A stretch of 64,000 bases of DNA. Origin: Galerina marginata. Its lineage: Eukaryota; Basidiomycota; Agaricomycetes; Agaricales; Galerinaceae. The stretch covers positions 310,001 through 374,000 of the forward strand of contig JAECYW010000004.1 in assembly GCA_023014335.1 (NCBI GenBank), in the 5' to 3' direction. The position numbers and the translations under genes are program-made. How positions within the stretch are numbered: the stretch's first letter is position 1; each line of letters begins with the position of its first letter. The notes under the pieces are model-generated. The model ran no database searches. It saw only the letters and a list, made by a program, of their open reading frames with translations, and had not been told where the DNA came from. Shown here piece after piece: positions 1 through 9,733 of this stretch.

Positions 1-512
1 GGTACACAGTGTTGGCGTTTGGGTCGCTAGGGCTCTCGATCTCAGATGGCCCGCACAGTGGCGGACGCCGGGCGAATAATGGAAGTTCAATAGCCGTTTA
101 AGCTAGAGAAGTAATTGAATTGAATAAAATCTTTCGATGATGCTCCTGTGACTCGTGAGCGAGTTAATATTAAGTTGGAGTTGTCGTACTTATGAACAAT
201 TCAGCTCGAAAAAGCAGACCGCGACGATAAGAGACTACGAATTTGTTTGACGTATTGTACTTTGAGCCAGATATCGTCAACTTTCGTGTAGTCGCCTCCG
301 AGGGCCGTGTCGAGATGAATAATAATCTCGATATTACTATATTGGGTAGAGCACCTGAGGCGGCGTTAAATATTGAACATTGAACGCCTGCCCTGACCTG
401 ACCCCTGTCAAAATATTCCTGCATCTTGAATCTGATATTCGCCATTCATTTATTATGTACTCGCAACATTGTTTGGACTTATTTCTGCTCGTTTAAATTG
501 TCCTCAACTAGA
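1..512. other. 3' flank of the split WSC gene; no gene seen
   Basis: No coding region is supported here. The stretch lies just downstream of the stop of the WSC-domain gene. It holds one copy of a roughly 110-bp palindrome-ended repeat (273-386). Bases 1-75 resemble bases 21,600-21,700, sharing the string GGTCGCT followed by GGCTCTC at the same spacing. Confidence 0.5.
273..386. repeat. Copy 1 of a ~110-bp repeat with inverted ends (MITE-like)
   Basis: The left end contains CGTCAACTTTCG and GTCGCCTC. The right end contains GAGGCGGCGTTAAAT and GAACATTGAACG, an imperfect reverse complement of the left end. The same layout recurs at 11,476-11,579 in the same orientation, about 8.4 kb of LINE plus 2.7 kb away. 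Short length, imperfect inverted ends and no coding capacity fit a non-autonomous DNA element, but no target-site duplication is clear. Confidence 0.5.
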
Positions 513-1334
513 TCAAATGAAGTCACGATCAGAGGGAAATACGAGCCTCAGCTCAATTTCCTTGCATTGGGTAAGATTAAATCCAGGTTGAAACGTTAAC
601 GGCTTGAATACAACATCCTGGTTGGGTGGGGCAATGCCACCAACAACAGACTGAAGTGTTTCGTTGACACACAGAACCCAAGGGAAGTTCGGATCAAAGG
701 ATGCGTCAGGCGGAGCGCTGAAGGGGAGAGGAGTTTCTTGAAAGAAGGGATTCAGAACGAGCTGCCCTGGTCTAAAGCGGCTTTCCTAATAACCCGGGGA
801 GTGTCATAAGCATATTGTGTTCAATTTGGGCATTGAATTTCGTACCCCAACGCAATAAGCACCAAAAGTCTGGAATGCCGAAGTGATCTGCACAAAATTC
901 GGTTGTCCACCACGAGGCGGAGGCACTACCCGTCGAGGGTTGGCAATAACTGACTGCAAACTTTGGAAGTCAGGAAGAAGTTTGATTCCTGAGAGATTGA
1001 ATTTAAGATCGCCGATGCAACCAGGACAGAACTGGGTGACAATGTTGAGACTCGCCTAATCGAATAAGCTGTGTCCACTCACTGAGAGGATGCCTGCCAC
1101 CGTAAAGTTTGTCACGTTTGTCAAGTTGACGCCATCTGTATTTATTTGAACAAACTCTGGGGTTACGAGTCCGATTTTCGCAGCTTCGACAGAAGTGTTA
1201 CTGCTGAATATGGCTTCAAGCTCGAACACACTCGAAATCCCAGATTCTGAGATGGAGCTACTGCAAAGTCCGGTACTTAGGGCGTCATTTAACCTTGGAG
1301 CTTCGTATATCAACATCGCAGACTCGCCACCACA

Positions 1335-1347
1335 TGCTTCTACATTG
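1335..1347. repeat. Target-site duplication, 3' side of the LINE
   Basis: The sequence TGCTTCTACATTG adjoins the poly(T) run (the element's poly(A) on the minus strand) and is repeated exactly at 9721-9733. Two further T bases could belong to either the duplication or the tail. It marks the target-primed insertion inside the WSC gene. Confidence 0.93.
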
Positions 1348-1373
1348 TTTTTTTTTTTTTTTTTTTTTTTTTT
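1348..1373 (-). other. Poly(A) tail of the LINE
   Basis: A run of 26 T on the plus strand lies directly against the target duplication. This is the expected 3' end of an element inserted by target-primed reverse transcription. The absence of interruptions argues for recent insertion. Confidence 0.92.
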
Positions 1374-1574
1374 GGTGGAGCTTGAGTACTGAAACTCGGA
1401 GATTACAAGTGACTAACAAGGTTAGATTTGCATCTCGGCTGGTTATGCAGAGGGCTGTGCCCTGTGCGGTTAGTAATAGAAATGGCTATATGTACTAATC
1501 TATTGCTCACACCCCGAGGAAATGCATTTATGCACATTCCATTAGGAATAGTGTGGGACTCAGGTGCTATCTAT

Positions 1575-4500
1575 CTAGCGATTCCGTCCAGGAGGACGTT
1601 CTCCAATACCCACTAAAACCCCGGTACTCCAGACCCAATTGTCTGGCAGGCTTTTCTGGTCCTTTAGGACTCCCCACCATGTCCGCTCAACAAGTGATAT
1701 TGGTAGGGCCTTTCTGCCAAATTTAAATTTATTGGTAAGTAGGCACTCCATTTTGAGGCGCCTGTTTATGCTTGCTACCCAGATCTTGCGGACTGCATCA
1801 TCTGGGAGCACTTTCTCTGGATTGTCGTCATCTCTAATCTTGAGATTGCAGCGCAGACGCCAAATTACTTGAGCTGACTCCGAAATTAGAATTGCATATA
1901 GCCTATTTGCACCAGTAAGTGTGGTTTTGCGCTCTTCAGCCTTAAAAGATGGGATCCCACACCCTAGTATGGATCCAATGCTTGGCTGCTCCCATGGGAG
2001 GCCTTTTAGTGCCCAGAGCTCTTTGGCCAGCTTCCAGACTGTCTTTTGTCCTGTTCCTCTACATTCAGTCAGAGCATGGTCAAGGCCCTCGGGGACATCA
2101 CATATACGGCATAGTCCCCGGTGTTCAAAACCTGGGATATTGTCCCAGTATTTTCCGCATTTGTATGCATCATGCAAGGCCTTCCAGAGAAAGGCTCTTG
2201 TTCGAGTTGCAAGAGATTTTGTGCGTATTGAGGACCAAATCTGATCATCAGTGGGCTGAGTTTTTGTAAGCTTAGCTACTGCATGTCTTGTCATGTCAAG
2301 ATTGACAGTTGTTGCCCTCTTAAGAGTGGGTTTTTTATGTGAGTTTTGTATTCCAGTGTAAAGTGTAGATTGAGTCATTGATGAGAATTTTGCCCCAGAC
2401 AAAGTATAGGCCCCCATTTCAGTAGGATTTGGGGGAAGATGTGTGTAGTCACCTTCATATGCTAATTTTGCAAGGGCAGTTGCTTTCTGTATTCCCTTAT
2501 CTTTGCTGTTGGCAGGGTGGAGGATTACTTTCCCTTCTCGCTCTCTAACATGGCCCATAATAGCTCTGTAAATTTGGGCACTTTCAGTATGGCCCCAGTT
2601 CTTGTCCTCCATCCTTGTCAGATTTTTGGTCAAAATATTTACCAAATGTCTGCAGTTAAGGTGGACTTCAAGGTTTTCACCATCTTCACTTTCTTGTAGT
2701 ATGGTGAGAAGTACTTCAGCAGTGCATATTTCAGTTTTAGCCTGTGGATTTGTGGATGTGAAATTTATCTCTCGTCCTGCATATTCAGGGAACCATGCCC
2801 CAGCATGTGTTGTGGTGGCTTCTGTTTCAGACGTGTGCTGTATACTATGGATGAAAACTTCTGTAGCTTCAAGCTCCTCATTTGGTAGTGGCTGCCTAGC
2901 TGCCCTCTCTGTTGGCCCACCAGGTCCGGAGAAGACTCGGAATTCATCCCAGAGGCTTGCACCAGTGCGATAGCCCTTACTTATTTCAACTGGGTGCCAC
3001 TTACTTTGTGGTGGAGGATTTGGCCCTGGTTCAATTCCAGGGGGTACTCTAGGATCCCATTTTTCAGTCAGGCTGTTCAGTAGCCGGATACCTGCAGCCC
3101 TGCAAAGATGTGGGTTTTCGCAACCCAGATCTCTACTGTTTGTGCATACTACACATTGGCAGCCTGCATTATCTCCATGTTCCTGAGGCAGCTCAACTCC
3201 GGTGTAGTCTGCCATCTGTCCTGCAGTGAAAATATTGTGGTTTATGCGTTGGCATTTTCCCCACCGCCCATTCATCATAACTCTCTTATTTGTGTCTCGT
3301 CCCTTGTGGTACCAAATGGGCATTGAGCGCACTATTTGGCTGTGCGGGCGAGGAGGGTCCAGTGCAACGCTGTATTTTTGTCCTGTCTGCACCATGGTTT
3401 TTAGACTTTTAGGGAGCTGTGTTTGTCCTATCAGCTTTGTAGACCAGGTTTGAAGGAAAATATTTTTCTTCACCTCCTCAGGAATGTTATCCTGGCTCTT
3501 TGGTGTATTTTTTGCAATCAGTGCATCTGCAACAAATGCCCATCTTGGCCTTTTTAGATCGTCTTGTAGATAAGTCTTCAGTCTCATAAGGTTGATTGCT
3601 TCATTCCTTGCTTTAAGGTCCAAAAGCTTCTTGCCTCCTTCAGTAGCGGGGTTTTGAAGTGTATCAAGACTGACTGTGGGAGACAGTTCATCCCACATGA
3701 ACTTCCGTATCTTCTTTGTAATTCTTTCTTGGGTTGACTTTTCCATTCCTTGGACTCTTGTGAGGTATTGTGTCAGGCCTCCAACTTCCATTCCTACTAT
3801 TAGACGGCGGCCATCTTGGGTTGGTCTGCTTTTTGCCCAGTTTTTCAGTCTTGCATCAATTTTTTCCAGTGTTGGGGCCCAAACTTCAAGGTTATTCACC
3901 TTGTTGCCTATGAAGGCCCCCAGGACTCTGACAGGTGTACCATCTTTGGCAATGTTCATTTCCTGTGGGATAGGCTCTTGGTCGTTGCTCAGTTTCCTTG
4001 TTTCTACTAACTGAGCACGGAATGCTTCAGACCCTACTGGTATAAACACAGTTTTATTGTTATTGAATTTTGCACCTGAGACACGGCACCATTTTGAGAG
4101 TATATCCATTAAAAGCTGAGGGTCATCATTCTGGGAGAGGAATACAGTTGTGTCATCCGCAAAGAGGGTAGTTATTAGTCTTTCTGCCTGGCCTGGTATT
4201 CGGAAACCTTCAAGTTCAGATTGGCGTATCATTGAGGCCAGGGATTCAATTGCCAGGTTGAATATTAGGCATGACAGGGGGTCCCCTTGCCTGGCACCCC
4301 TTGTGACTTTGTACTTGTCACTTAGTACCCCATTAATGACAATGCAGGTTTCTCCGTTTTCATATAGTGAACGAAGGGTGTTGGTGAAGTGTTGTGGAAA
4401 TTGAAATTTCTCCAAGGTTTTCCACACAAAATCATGTCTGATCTTATCATAGGCTTTCTCTTGGTCTAAGCAGATTATAACGCCATTTTCTTCTTCAACT

Positions 4501-6686
4501 TCACACCTATCAAGCATCAAGCGTACAAGCTCAGTTTGATCTTCTATGCGTCGACCTTTCATAAATCCTGCTTGATCAGGGTGAATTAAATGTGGGACTA
4601 CTGTGGATAGTTTTGTGGTCAATGCCCGTGTCATGATTTTGTAGTCAGAGTTTAGGACTGTTATTGGCCTATAGTTACTGATATTTGTGCGGTCTCCTTT
4701 CTTGTAAATTGGACACATCCAGCCTTCAGGAAAGTTTGTCTCAGGGTCAAGGCCATGTCGTTCAATATCATTGTAGACTCTAGTGAGTAGTTTTACTACA
4801 TCAAAGGCATTGTCTTGTGTTTTAATATCATTGTCATATCGGCGAGTTAAGATTTTCCACAGCTCATGAGGGATCCCATCAAGGCCTGGTGCCTTTCCTT
4901 CAGGAAGAGTGTGAATTGCACTCTTTATGTCTTCCTTGGTTAGGAAGTGCGATAATATTTGCTTGTCTTGTGCAGTTAGTGTTGGTTGGAGGTGATTTAG
5001 CACTTGGTCAAATTCTTCTTCAACCAGACCTTCTACCAAGCCTTCACGTTGAAGATTATCATGATAGTTTTTCCCAATCTCAGCCATTCTCTTTGATGTA
5101 GTCTCATGTTCAACCCGGTTAGAGTTTGGGTTTGGAGGCTTCTTTAAGGATGTGATTACATCTCTTGGAGTATGTGACTTATTCACACCTATCCAGTATT
5201 TCCCTATGGTCTCTCCTTCTAGCCAGTGCCTAGCTGCGGTGTTATCACGTATTTTCATATGTTGGAGTTTCTCAAGGCTTTGGACTTCCTGCTCTGCCAG
5301 CTCAGCATTGAGTTGGCGTTCCTCGACACTTGTTACATCCTGGTTCAAGACATTCTTGAGACGCTCTTTGGCTTTCAAGATTCTGCCGTCGAGTATTGGG
5401 CCTGAGGTGCGGGCATAGTTTCTTACTAGCTTTGCAGAAGCTGTTTTGAAGTCATGGAATATTTTTTGGACACTCCGGCCTTCTTTCCATGACTCTTCTT
5501 CTGGGATATCATCTATCTCTGCAAGCTTTTCAAGCCCTATTTGTTTTATCTCTTTTATGACCTTTCGATCTTTTAGAGCAAAGAGTGGCATTGTCCATCT
5601 GCCTTTCCCAATGTATGGGGACTTTGGGTTTACAATTTCAACCGAAATCATGCAGTGGTCAGTTTTCACCGCTGTTTGGTCAATTCTCCAGTTGCGACTA
5701 TGATTGAGGATGGTCTGGGAGGTGTATATTCTGTCAATGCGGGACATAGAGTGTGTAAATTTCTGGGTAAATGTAAAGGCTATTTCAGTGGGGTGGGTGT
5801 TCCTCCACCCATCAAAAACTTCTAGCTTTTCCTTAAGCTCTGTTAAGGCGTCAGTTGTTTGGCGAGAATCCCGCCGAGGTGGTAGGCGGTCAATTGTATC
5901 CTCGACAACATTGAAATCACCGAGCATCAGATCAGGAGGTGGGTAGTTTCTTTCCTCCCACTTGGTTCTTATTTCATTCCAGAAGTTCGTGCTCTCAGCA
6001 GCATCATTAGGTGCATACACTGCAAGCACCCGAAGGACTGACCCACCATGCCATGGCATAGTTAGAAGTGTAGCCCTCCCAGGGACTAAGTTTACTGTTG
6101 TAGCTTCTTTCCAGGCAACTAAGCTTTTGTTTAGTACCAGTGCAACACCTTTTGCAGCAGGGTGTGTAATGTCATAATTATTTCGGATGTGTAGTCTTGA
6201 GGGGAATTGAGCATGTAGGCTCTCAATATCCTCTTCTTTCAGGTGGGATTCCTGGATAGCTAGGATTCCGAGTTTCTCGGTGCGCAACAGCTGATTGACA
6301 TGTTGCCATTTTTCGCGGGTGGCTTCAGAGCCGCCTCCCCTAATATTTAGGGACCCTATCTTTAGGGCTGCTCGTGTTGTTTTGACTCCTTTTTTGGGTC
6401 TAAAGACGGTGGGATTCCGTGGTTGTTGAGGTTCAGGATTACCAATTTGGTTTACCTCTTGCGGTGGGGGACTCGCTTGCCTGATTGGTGATGGCTGAGG
6501 GTTTTCAAAACCTTCATCACGTCGATGGGGACTATTGTCGACTCCCGCCACACGGCGAGAACTGCTCCCATCCTGACGCTCAGGTTGTGTCCCTGCCAAT
6601 GTAGGCATCCGGTTTCTACTCATGCTCGGACCTTCATCGGGGGCACAACCAACTGGTAAAGCTGCTTCCCCTCCGGTGCCGAACAT
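1575..6686 (-). CDS. LINE ORF2: endonuclease and reverse transcriptase
   Basis: This 1703-residue polyprotein nicks the target and copies the element RNA. Residues about 105-350 form an APE-type endonuclease, with NIRGG, a QESH motif, GDFN, SRIDRIY and TDHCM matching the family's catalytic motifs. Residues about 660-900 form the reverse transcriptase: NYRPITVLN, a CLDQEKAYD motif, RQGDPLS and the catalytic FADD near residue 841. A CxxC...C...H..C cluster follows near 1175. Residues about 1290-1430 look like an RNase H fold, but the usual TDS is LNC here, so catalysis is doubtful. A second Cys/His cluster (CRICD...DHALTEC) lies near 1525. The ATG at 6684-6686 is the first in frame. The frame is open throughout, so the protein may be functional. 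It is longer than most fungal LINE ORF2 proteins (roughly 1100-1400 residues, from memory). Confidence 0.95.
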   Translation of the reverse strand: MFGTGGEAALPVGCAPDEGPSMSRNRMPTLAGTQPERQDGSSSRRVAGVDNSPHRRDEGFENPQPSPIRQASPPPQEVNQIGNPEPQQPRNPTVFRPKKGVKTTRAALKIGSLNIRGGGSEATREKWQHVNQLLRTEKLGILAIQESHLKEEDIESLHAQFPSRLHIRNNYDITHPAAKGVALVLNKSLVAWKEATTVNLVPGRATLLTMPWHGGSVLRVLAVYAPNDAAESTNFWNEIRTKWEERNYPPPDLMLGDFNVVEDTIDRLPPRRDSRQTTDALTELKEKLEVFDGWRNTHPTEIAFTFTQKFTHSMSRIDRIYTSQTILNHSRNWRIDQTAVKTDHCMISVEIVNPKSPYIGKGRWTMPLFALKDRKVIKEIKQIGLEKLAEIDDIPEEESWKEGRSVQKIFHDFKTASAKLVRNYARTSGPILDGRILKAKERLKNVLNQDVTSVEERQLNAELAEQEVQSLEKLQHMKIRDNTAARHWLEGETIGKYWIGVNKSHTPRDVITSLKKPPNPNSNRVEHETTSKRMAEIGKNYHDNLQREGLVEGLVEEEFDQVLNHLQPTLTAQDKQILSHFLTKEDIKSAIHTLPEGKAPGLDGIPHELWKILTRRYDNDIKTQDNAFDVVKLLTRVYNDIERHGLDPETNFPEGWMCPIYKKGDRTNISNYRPITVLNSDYKIMTRALTTKLSTVVPHLIHPDQAGFMKGRRIEDQTELVRLMLDRCEVEEENGVIICLDQEKAYDKIRHDFVWKTLEKFQFPQHFTNTLRSLYENGETCIVINGVLSDKYKVTRGARQGDPLSCLIFNLAIESLASMIRQSELEGFRIPGQAERLITTLFADDTTVFLSQNDDPQLLMDILSKWCRVSGAKFNNNKTVFIPVGSEAFRAQLVETRKLSNDQEPIPQEMNIAKDGTPVRVLGAFIGNKVNNLEVWAPTLEKIDARLKNWAKSRPTQDGRRLIVGMEVGGLTQYLTRVQGMEKSTQERITKKIRKFMWDELSPTVSLDTLQNPATEGGKKLLDLKARNEAINLMRLKTYLQDDLKRPRWAFVADALIAKNTPKSQDNIPEEVKKNIFLQTWSTKLIGQTQLPKSLKTMVQTGQKYSVALDPPRPHSQIVRSMPIWYHKGRDTNKRVMMNGRWGKCQRINHNIFTAGQMADYTGVELPQEHGDNAGCQCVVCTNSRDLGCENPHLCRAAGIRLLNSLTEKWDPRVPPGIEPGPNPPPQSKWHPVEISKGYRTGASLWDEFRVFSGPGGPTERAARQPLPNEELEATEVFIHSIQHTSETEATTTHAGAWFPEYAGREINFTSTNPQAKTEICTAEVLLTILQESEDGENLEVHLNCRHLVNILTKNLTRMEDKNWGHTESAQIYRAIMGHVREREGKVILHPANSKDKGIQKATALAKLAYEGDYTHLPPNPTEMGAYTLSGAKFSSMTQSTLYTGIQNSHKKPTLKRATTVNLDMTRHAVAKLTKTQPTDDQIWSSIRTKSLATRTRAFLWKALHDAYKCGKYWDNIPGFEHRGLCRICDVPEGLDHALTECRGTGQKTVWKLAKELWALKGLPWEQPSIGSILGCGIPSFKAEERKTTLTGANRLYAILISESAQVIWRLRCNLKIRDDDNPEKVLPDDAVRKIWVASINRRLKMECLLTNKFKFGRKALPISLVERTWWGVLKDQKSLPDNWVWSTGVLVGIGERPPGRNR

Positions 6687-7223
6687 ACCTTGCTCTCCTA
6701 AATTTTGGCCATTATTATGAACCGATGGCCTCGGCGTTAAGGATATGTTGTTTGTAGCAGTCGGGTTAGAGACTCAATTTTCGACCAGTAATTTGAGTTC
6801 GGAACTGTATTAACCCAGCTGCCACGGTCGGGCTATGTCATTCGACTACTAGTGTGCTCACTGTTATCCGAGTCAACAAGCATGCTTTCGTCTATGACTT
6901 CAGCTTCTCAGCACGGCACGCCGCAGGCCTAAATAGGCCACCGTTTTTGGGTTTTCACCCATGCCTACTCCCTTCCTAGCTTTCCTGTCCTACATGTAGT
7001 CAGTATATGTGGGCTAGTCAGGTTTAACCTCGTCGTAGGCATACGGAATTTGTCTGTCCCTCAGAATCAGGCTGTCCTTCACTCGGTCAAGGGATGCGGA
7101 ACAGAGATAGATATATATTTTTTAGAAAAGGGCTACCAGTAATGGTAGCCCAAAGAAAGAGAAACTTGGCAGGGCCCTGCTATTAATTTAGTGGGCATAT
7201 GAGAGGGGTTAGCAGAAAAAAGG
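6687..7223 (-). other. LINE inter-ORF spacer
   Basis: About 540 bp lie between the TAG that ends the full ORF1 frame and the ORF2 start codon. No coding region is supported. LINEs more often have overlapping or closely spaced ORFs, so ORF2 probably needs reinitiation, an internal entry mechanism or a separate transcript; the sequence does not say which. Confidence 0.6.
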
Positions 7224-7310
7224 CTAGTAGCCACGTCCCCTATAGCCACCCCGGCGGGAGCCCCCTTCACCATATCCCCGTCCATAGCCACCACCGCCAC
7301 CACCTTGGCC
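7224..7310 (-). other. RGG/GGY tail downstream of the ORF1 TGA, same frame
   Basis: The 28 codons after the TGA read as GQGGGGGGYGRGY followed by further Gly/Arg/Tyr-rich residues, then TAG. The composition matches the tail upstream of the TGA (RRRGGFQRGG), so this was very probably part of ORF1. The context GGG TGA GGC differs by one transition from GGG CGA GGC (Gly-Arg-Gly). Confidence 0.75.
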
Positions 7311-9182
7311 TCACCCACCTCTCTGGAAACCACCTCGACGACGACCACCATTTGTATGGGCAGGGTGGTAGTTAGTGTCAAGGTCAGTATTGTTCTCGTT
7401 GTTGGTGGTGGTGGCTGGGACCTGGTCATACCATCCAGGAATCTGGGGAAGTGGGCACAGGCTGATGGGATGGTCGAGCGAGAAGCAGTAGGTACACTGG
7501 GTTGTGGCATGTGGCTTGCCGGTACCATGTTTTGACGCATAGTTGAGGCCGCGGACCTTCGAGAGCCAGCGCTTGTGGCAGCTGGGAATAAAAGAGGGTG
7601 GGCGAATATAGACTCGGAAGTAGGTCACAGTCGCGCCAGGCGACCCGCTGGGAAGCACCATGTGGGATACCCCAACACTGTCAACGACGTAGTCGAGCAG
7701 GTTCGGGATGGTGATGTGGGCGGGGATGGCATCCCGGTCTTGCTTGATGAGTAGCGCAACGGTGGGTTCCTCACGCAGGGCCAGCTTGACGACGTCGGTG
7801 ACAGTATCTTCGCTTGCTACAGTTGGAGCGAGCGTGAAGCCTTTGAGGGTGACAGCATAGGTCCCAGCGGTGTCGGCCCATGGGAGGACCATAAATGTGA
7901 GGTTTGGGGTTGCGACGAGGCCCCGGAAGACATAGAGGTCGACGATGGGCGGGGATAGGCCAGAGATGACAAGGCCCTTGATCGCGGTCCTATCGCCTGG
8001 CCTAGACTCGTGCCCAGGACTTCCAACCGCAATGTCCGGGAGATTGGGATGGGTGGCTTTAAGAATTTGCTCCAGAGCCATTGCGTCGACGGTTGGGTCA
8101 GGGTTTTTGGTGTTCCCAGGTATGACGGCCAGGCACTTAGTAACAGCAAGGCCCTCGAGTCGCTTCAGTGCTCGGTCCGCGATGTTGCGCTTGACAGCAT
8201 AGTTGTGGAGACCTTGAAGGACTTCGTAGCCTCCCTGCGGTTCGGGGAGGACACCAAGGTTGGTGGGGAAGGTGAGTCCCGGGGGTGGTGGGAAGATGGG
8301 GACGGGGCCTTGAGTGGGCGCATTTGTCAACGTAGTCTGCGCGGGGCCAGCAGGCTGCACAGCCGGGGCGGGGGCGCCATTGGTCGCGATGGCCTGCAGA
8401 CCGGGGGCGAGGGCTATGGCGTTTACGAGCGGCTGCGTGGTGGCTTGGTGGACTGCATGAGGGACGGCCGTCGGGGGAAGCGGGATGGCTTGCGAGGCAG
8501 TCGTAGGGGGAGGCGGCGCATTGTCGACCTCCGGCGCATTGTCAACCTCCATCGCATTTCCGTCAGCTCTGGTGCCCTCGGGGTTGGTGCGTTCGCCGGC
8601 GGCAGCATGGTGCGTGGTAAGCCCGCTGGTATTGGCTTGCGTGCCCGTAGCGATGGGGTGGAAGATTGGCTGCGGGAAGCGAGTCCTCTGGGAGCCACCG
8701 CCAGCAGAGTCGGCGTGCGTGCGGAGAGGGCGGTCGTTTGCCATAAAGAAAGCAGCTCCAGGGGAGGGAGGCTGGGCCGCGCTCCCGGCCTTGCTACCAG
8801 GCGTCGGGGAGACAGCGCGTGCGTAGGATATGGCTCGCTCGCTGCTCTCGCGACGTTTTGGCGGGGGCCCAGCATTGCTGGTGCTGGGAGAGTCTCGGGC
8901 TCTCTTTTCTGGATTGGGGTTGTCAGTGAGTGGCTTTTCGAACTCCGAGCTGCACTCACGGATGTCAATGGCTTTCCCTTTACCATTGACTGTAGTCCAG
9001 CCCAGGGTATCTGTATCGGGCTGGATCTCGGTGGCTCCACCGGCATTGTTTAGGGGAGCTGTCACGGAAGTGATCGCGGACTCGGGCCCAGAGCTGATTT
9101 CCGTGCCTTCGAGTTGGGTAGCCAGAGCAGAGGTATCCTCAGTGCTGCCTTCATTGGCGTCGGAGGTTCGAGTGCGAGGCAT
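7311..9182 (-). CDS. LINE ORF1: nucleic-acid-binding protein with zinc knuckle and cut RGG tail
   Basis: This 623-residue protein should coat the element RNA. The N-terminal half is Pro/Ala-rich and disordered, with a basic patch (PPPKRRES) that could act in nuclear import. A conserved-looking globular segment covers about residues 330-550. A CCHC knuckle follows near 563-576 (CTYC...H...C, spacing C-x2-C-x4-H-x4-C), then a Gly/Arg-rich tail. The frame ends in TGA at 7311-7313 inside the RGG tail. The same frame then continues for 28 more Gly/Arg/Tyr codons to a TAG at 7224-7226. The first ATG at 9180-9182 is used. The Gly/Arg composition past the TGA suggests a recent nonsense change or stop-codon readthrough. 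Confidence 0.85.
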   Translation of the reverse strand: MPRTRTSDANEGSTEDTSALATQLEGTEISSGPESAITSVTAPLNNAGGATEIQPDTDTLGWTTVNGKGKAIDIRECSSEFEKPLTDNPNPEKRARDSPSTSNAGPPPKRRESSERAISYARAVSPTPGSKAGSAAQPPSPGAAFFMANDRPLRTHADSAGGGSQRTRFPQPIFHPIATGTQANTSGLTTHHAAAGERTNPEGTRADGNAMEVDNAPEVDNAPPPPTTASQAIPLPPTAVPHAVHQATTQPLVNAIALAPGLQAIATNGAPAPAVQPAGPAQTTLTNAPTQGPVPIFPPPPGLTFPTNLGVLPEPQGGYEVLQGLHNYAVKRNIADRALKRLEGLAVTKCLAVIPGNTKNPDPTVDAMALEQILKATHPNLPDIAVGSPGHESRPGDRTAIKGLVISGLSPPIVDLYVFRGLVATPNLTFMVLPWADTAGTYAVTLKGFTLAPTVASEDTVTDVVKLALREEPTVALLIKQDRDAIPAHITIPNLLDYVVDSVGVSHMVLPSGSPGATVTYFRVYIRPPSFIPSCHKRWLSKVRGLNYASKHGTGKPHATTQCTYCFSLDHPISLCPLPQIPGWYDQVPATTTNNENNTDLDTNYHPAHTNGGRRRGGFQRGG

Positions 9183-9720
9183 TGTAGAGGTCAGGGGACG
9201 GAGAGTTTTTGTGGATAGTTTGGGTATTTTTTGTTGACTACGGACGCGGGTTTCTTTCTTTCTATGCGTGGGAACAACTATATAGTTCGGAGTTTTGATA
9301 ACCAGCCACCCTTAGCACGTGAGACCACAGCAAAGGCTGGTGCATGGGGTGGGTCGTGGTCGAGGGCAGTGGTGGCGGAGGCGACTTGTGCACCGTTTCC
9401 GACGGGGACAGCAGATTTGTGCAGTTAGCCCGCTCAGGGGTGAGGCTGGGGTTAACGTGTATACTCAGCAGAGTAGGGTCTGTTCAATGTATTTGTCATT
9501 ACTTTGTGTAGCTAGCTTCCTTCGTGAGGGCTCGCGGTCGCGTGCGGCGACGTGGGGGCAGCTCGTGAGCTCACTAGTCGCGCCACGCATTTCTGAGAGG
9601 TTTTAAGCCTCCGTTCCCTGCGCGGCGGGGTGACCGACTACGTTCTACTACTCGTTATCCCGCCATCCGGCGTGGGAAAACGTTAAGGACATGGTGGTCC
9701 AAGGTAGAGAAGCCCCCTCC
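9183..9720 (-). promoter_or_regulatory. LINE 5' UTR, probable internal promoter region
   Basis: The 538 bp between the target duplication and ORF1 have no supported coding frame. By analogy with other full-length LINEs this is where an internal promoter would lie. I see no specific promoter motif that I can defend. Confidence 0.45.
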
Positions 9721-9733
9721 TGCTTCTACATTG
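9721..9733. repeat. Target-site duplication, 5' side of the LINE
   Basis: Exact repeat of TGCTTCTACATTG at 1335-1347. It is followed on its right by the uninterrupted WSC coding sequence, which sets the 5' boundary of the element at 9720 and shows that the 5' end is not followed by host filler. Confidence 0.93.

Larger units (their letters stand above)
1348..9720 (-). mobile_element. Complete non-LTR (LINE) retrotransposon with two ORFs
   Basis: The element is 8.37 kb on the minus strand. Its 5' end starts GGAGGGGGCTTCTC at 9720 and it ends in 26 A (seen as T at 1348-1373). Order: 5' UTR 9183-9720, ORF1 with an RGG tail and a zinc knuckle, a spacer of about 540 bp, ORF2 with endonuclease, reverse transcriptase and RNase H-like regions, then a 3' UTR of about 200 bp. 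A perfect 13-bp target-site duplication, a pure poly(A) tail and an open ORF2 indicate a recent, full-length insertion. Clade assignment (Tad1-like or L1/Tx1-like) needs an RT phylogeny. It sits in the same orientation as the WSC gene it breaks. Confidence 0.95.

Noticed and set aside
1348..1373. Poly(T) run as a transcription terminator
   Set aside because: It abuts the target duplication and is the poly(A) tail of the minus-strand LINE.
1575..6686. Reverse transcriptase as an endogenous virus
   Set aside because: APE endonuclease, poly(A) tail, target duplication and absence of LTRs or capsid genes identify a LINE.
8010..9053. 347-codon plus-strand open frame
   Set aside because: It lies antisense to LINE ORF1 and is an effect of its high GC content; no domain or sensible composition.
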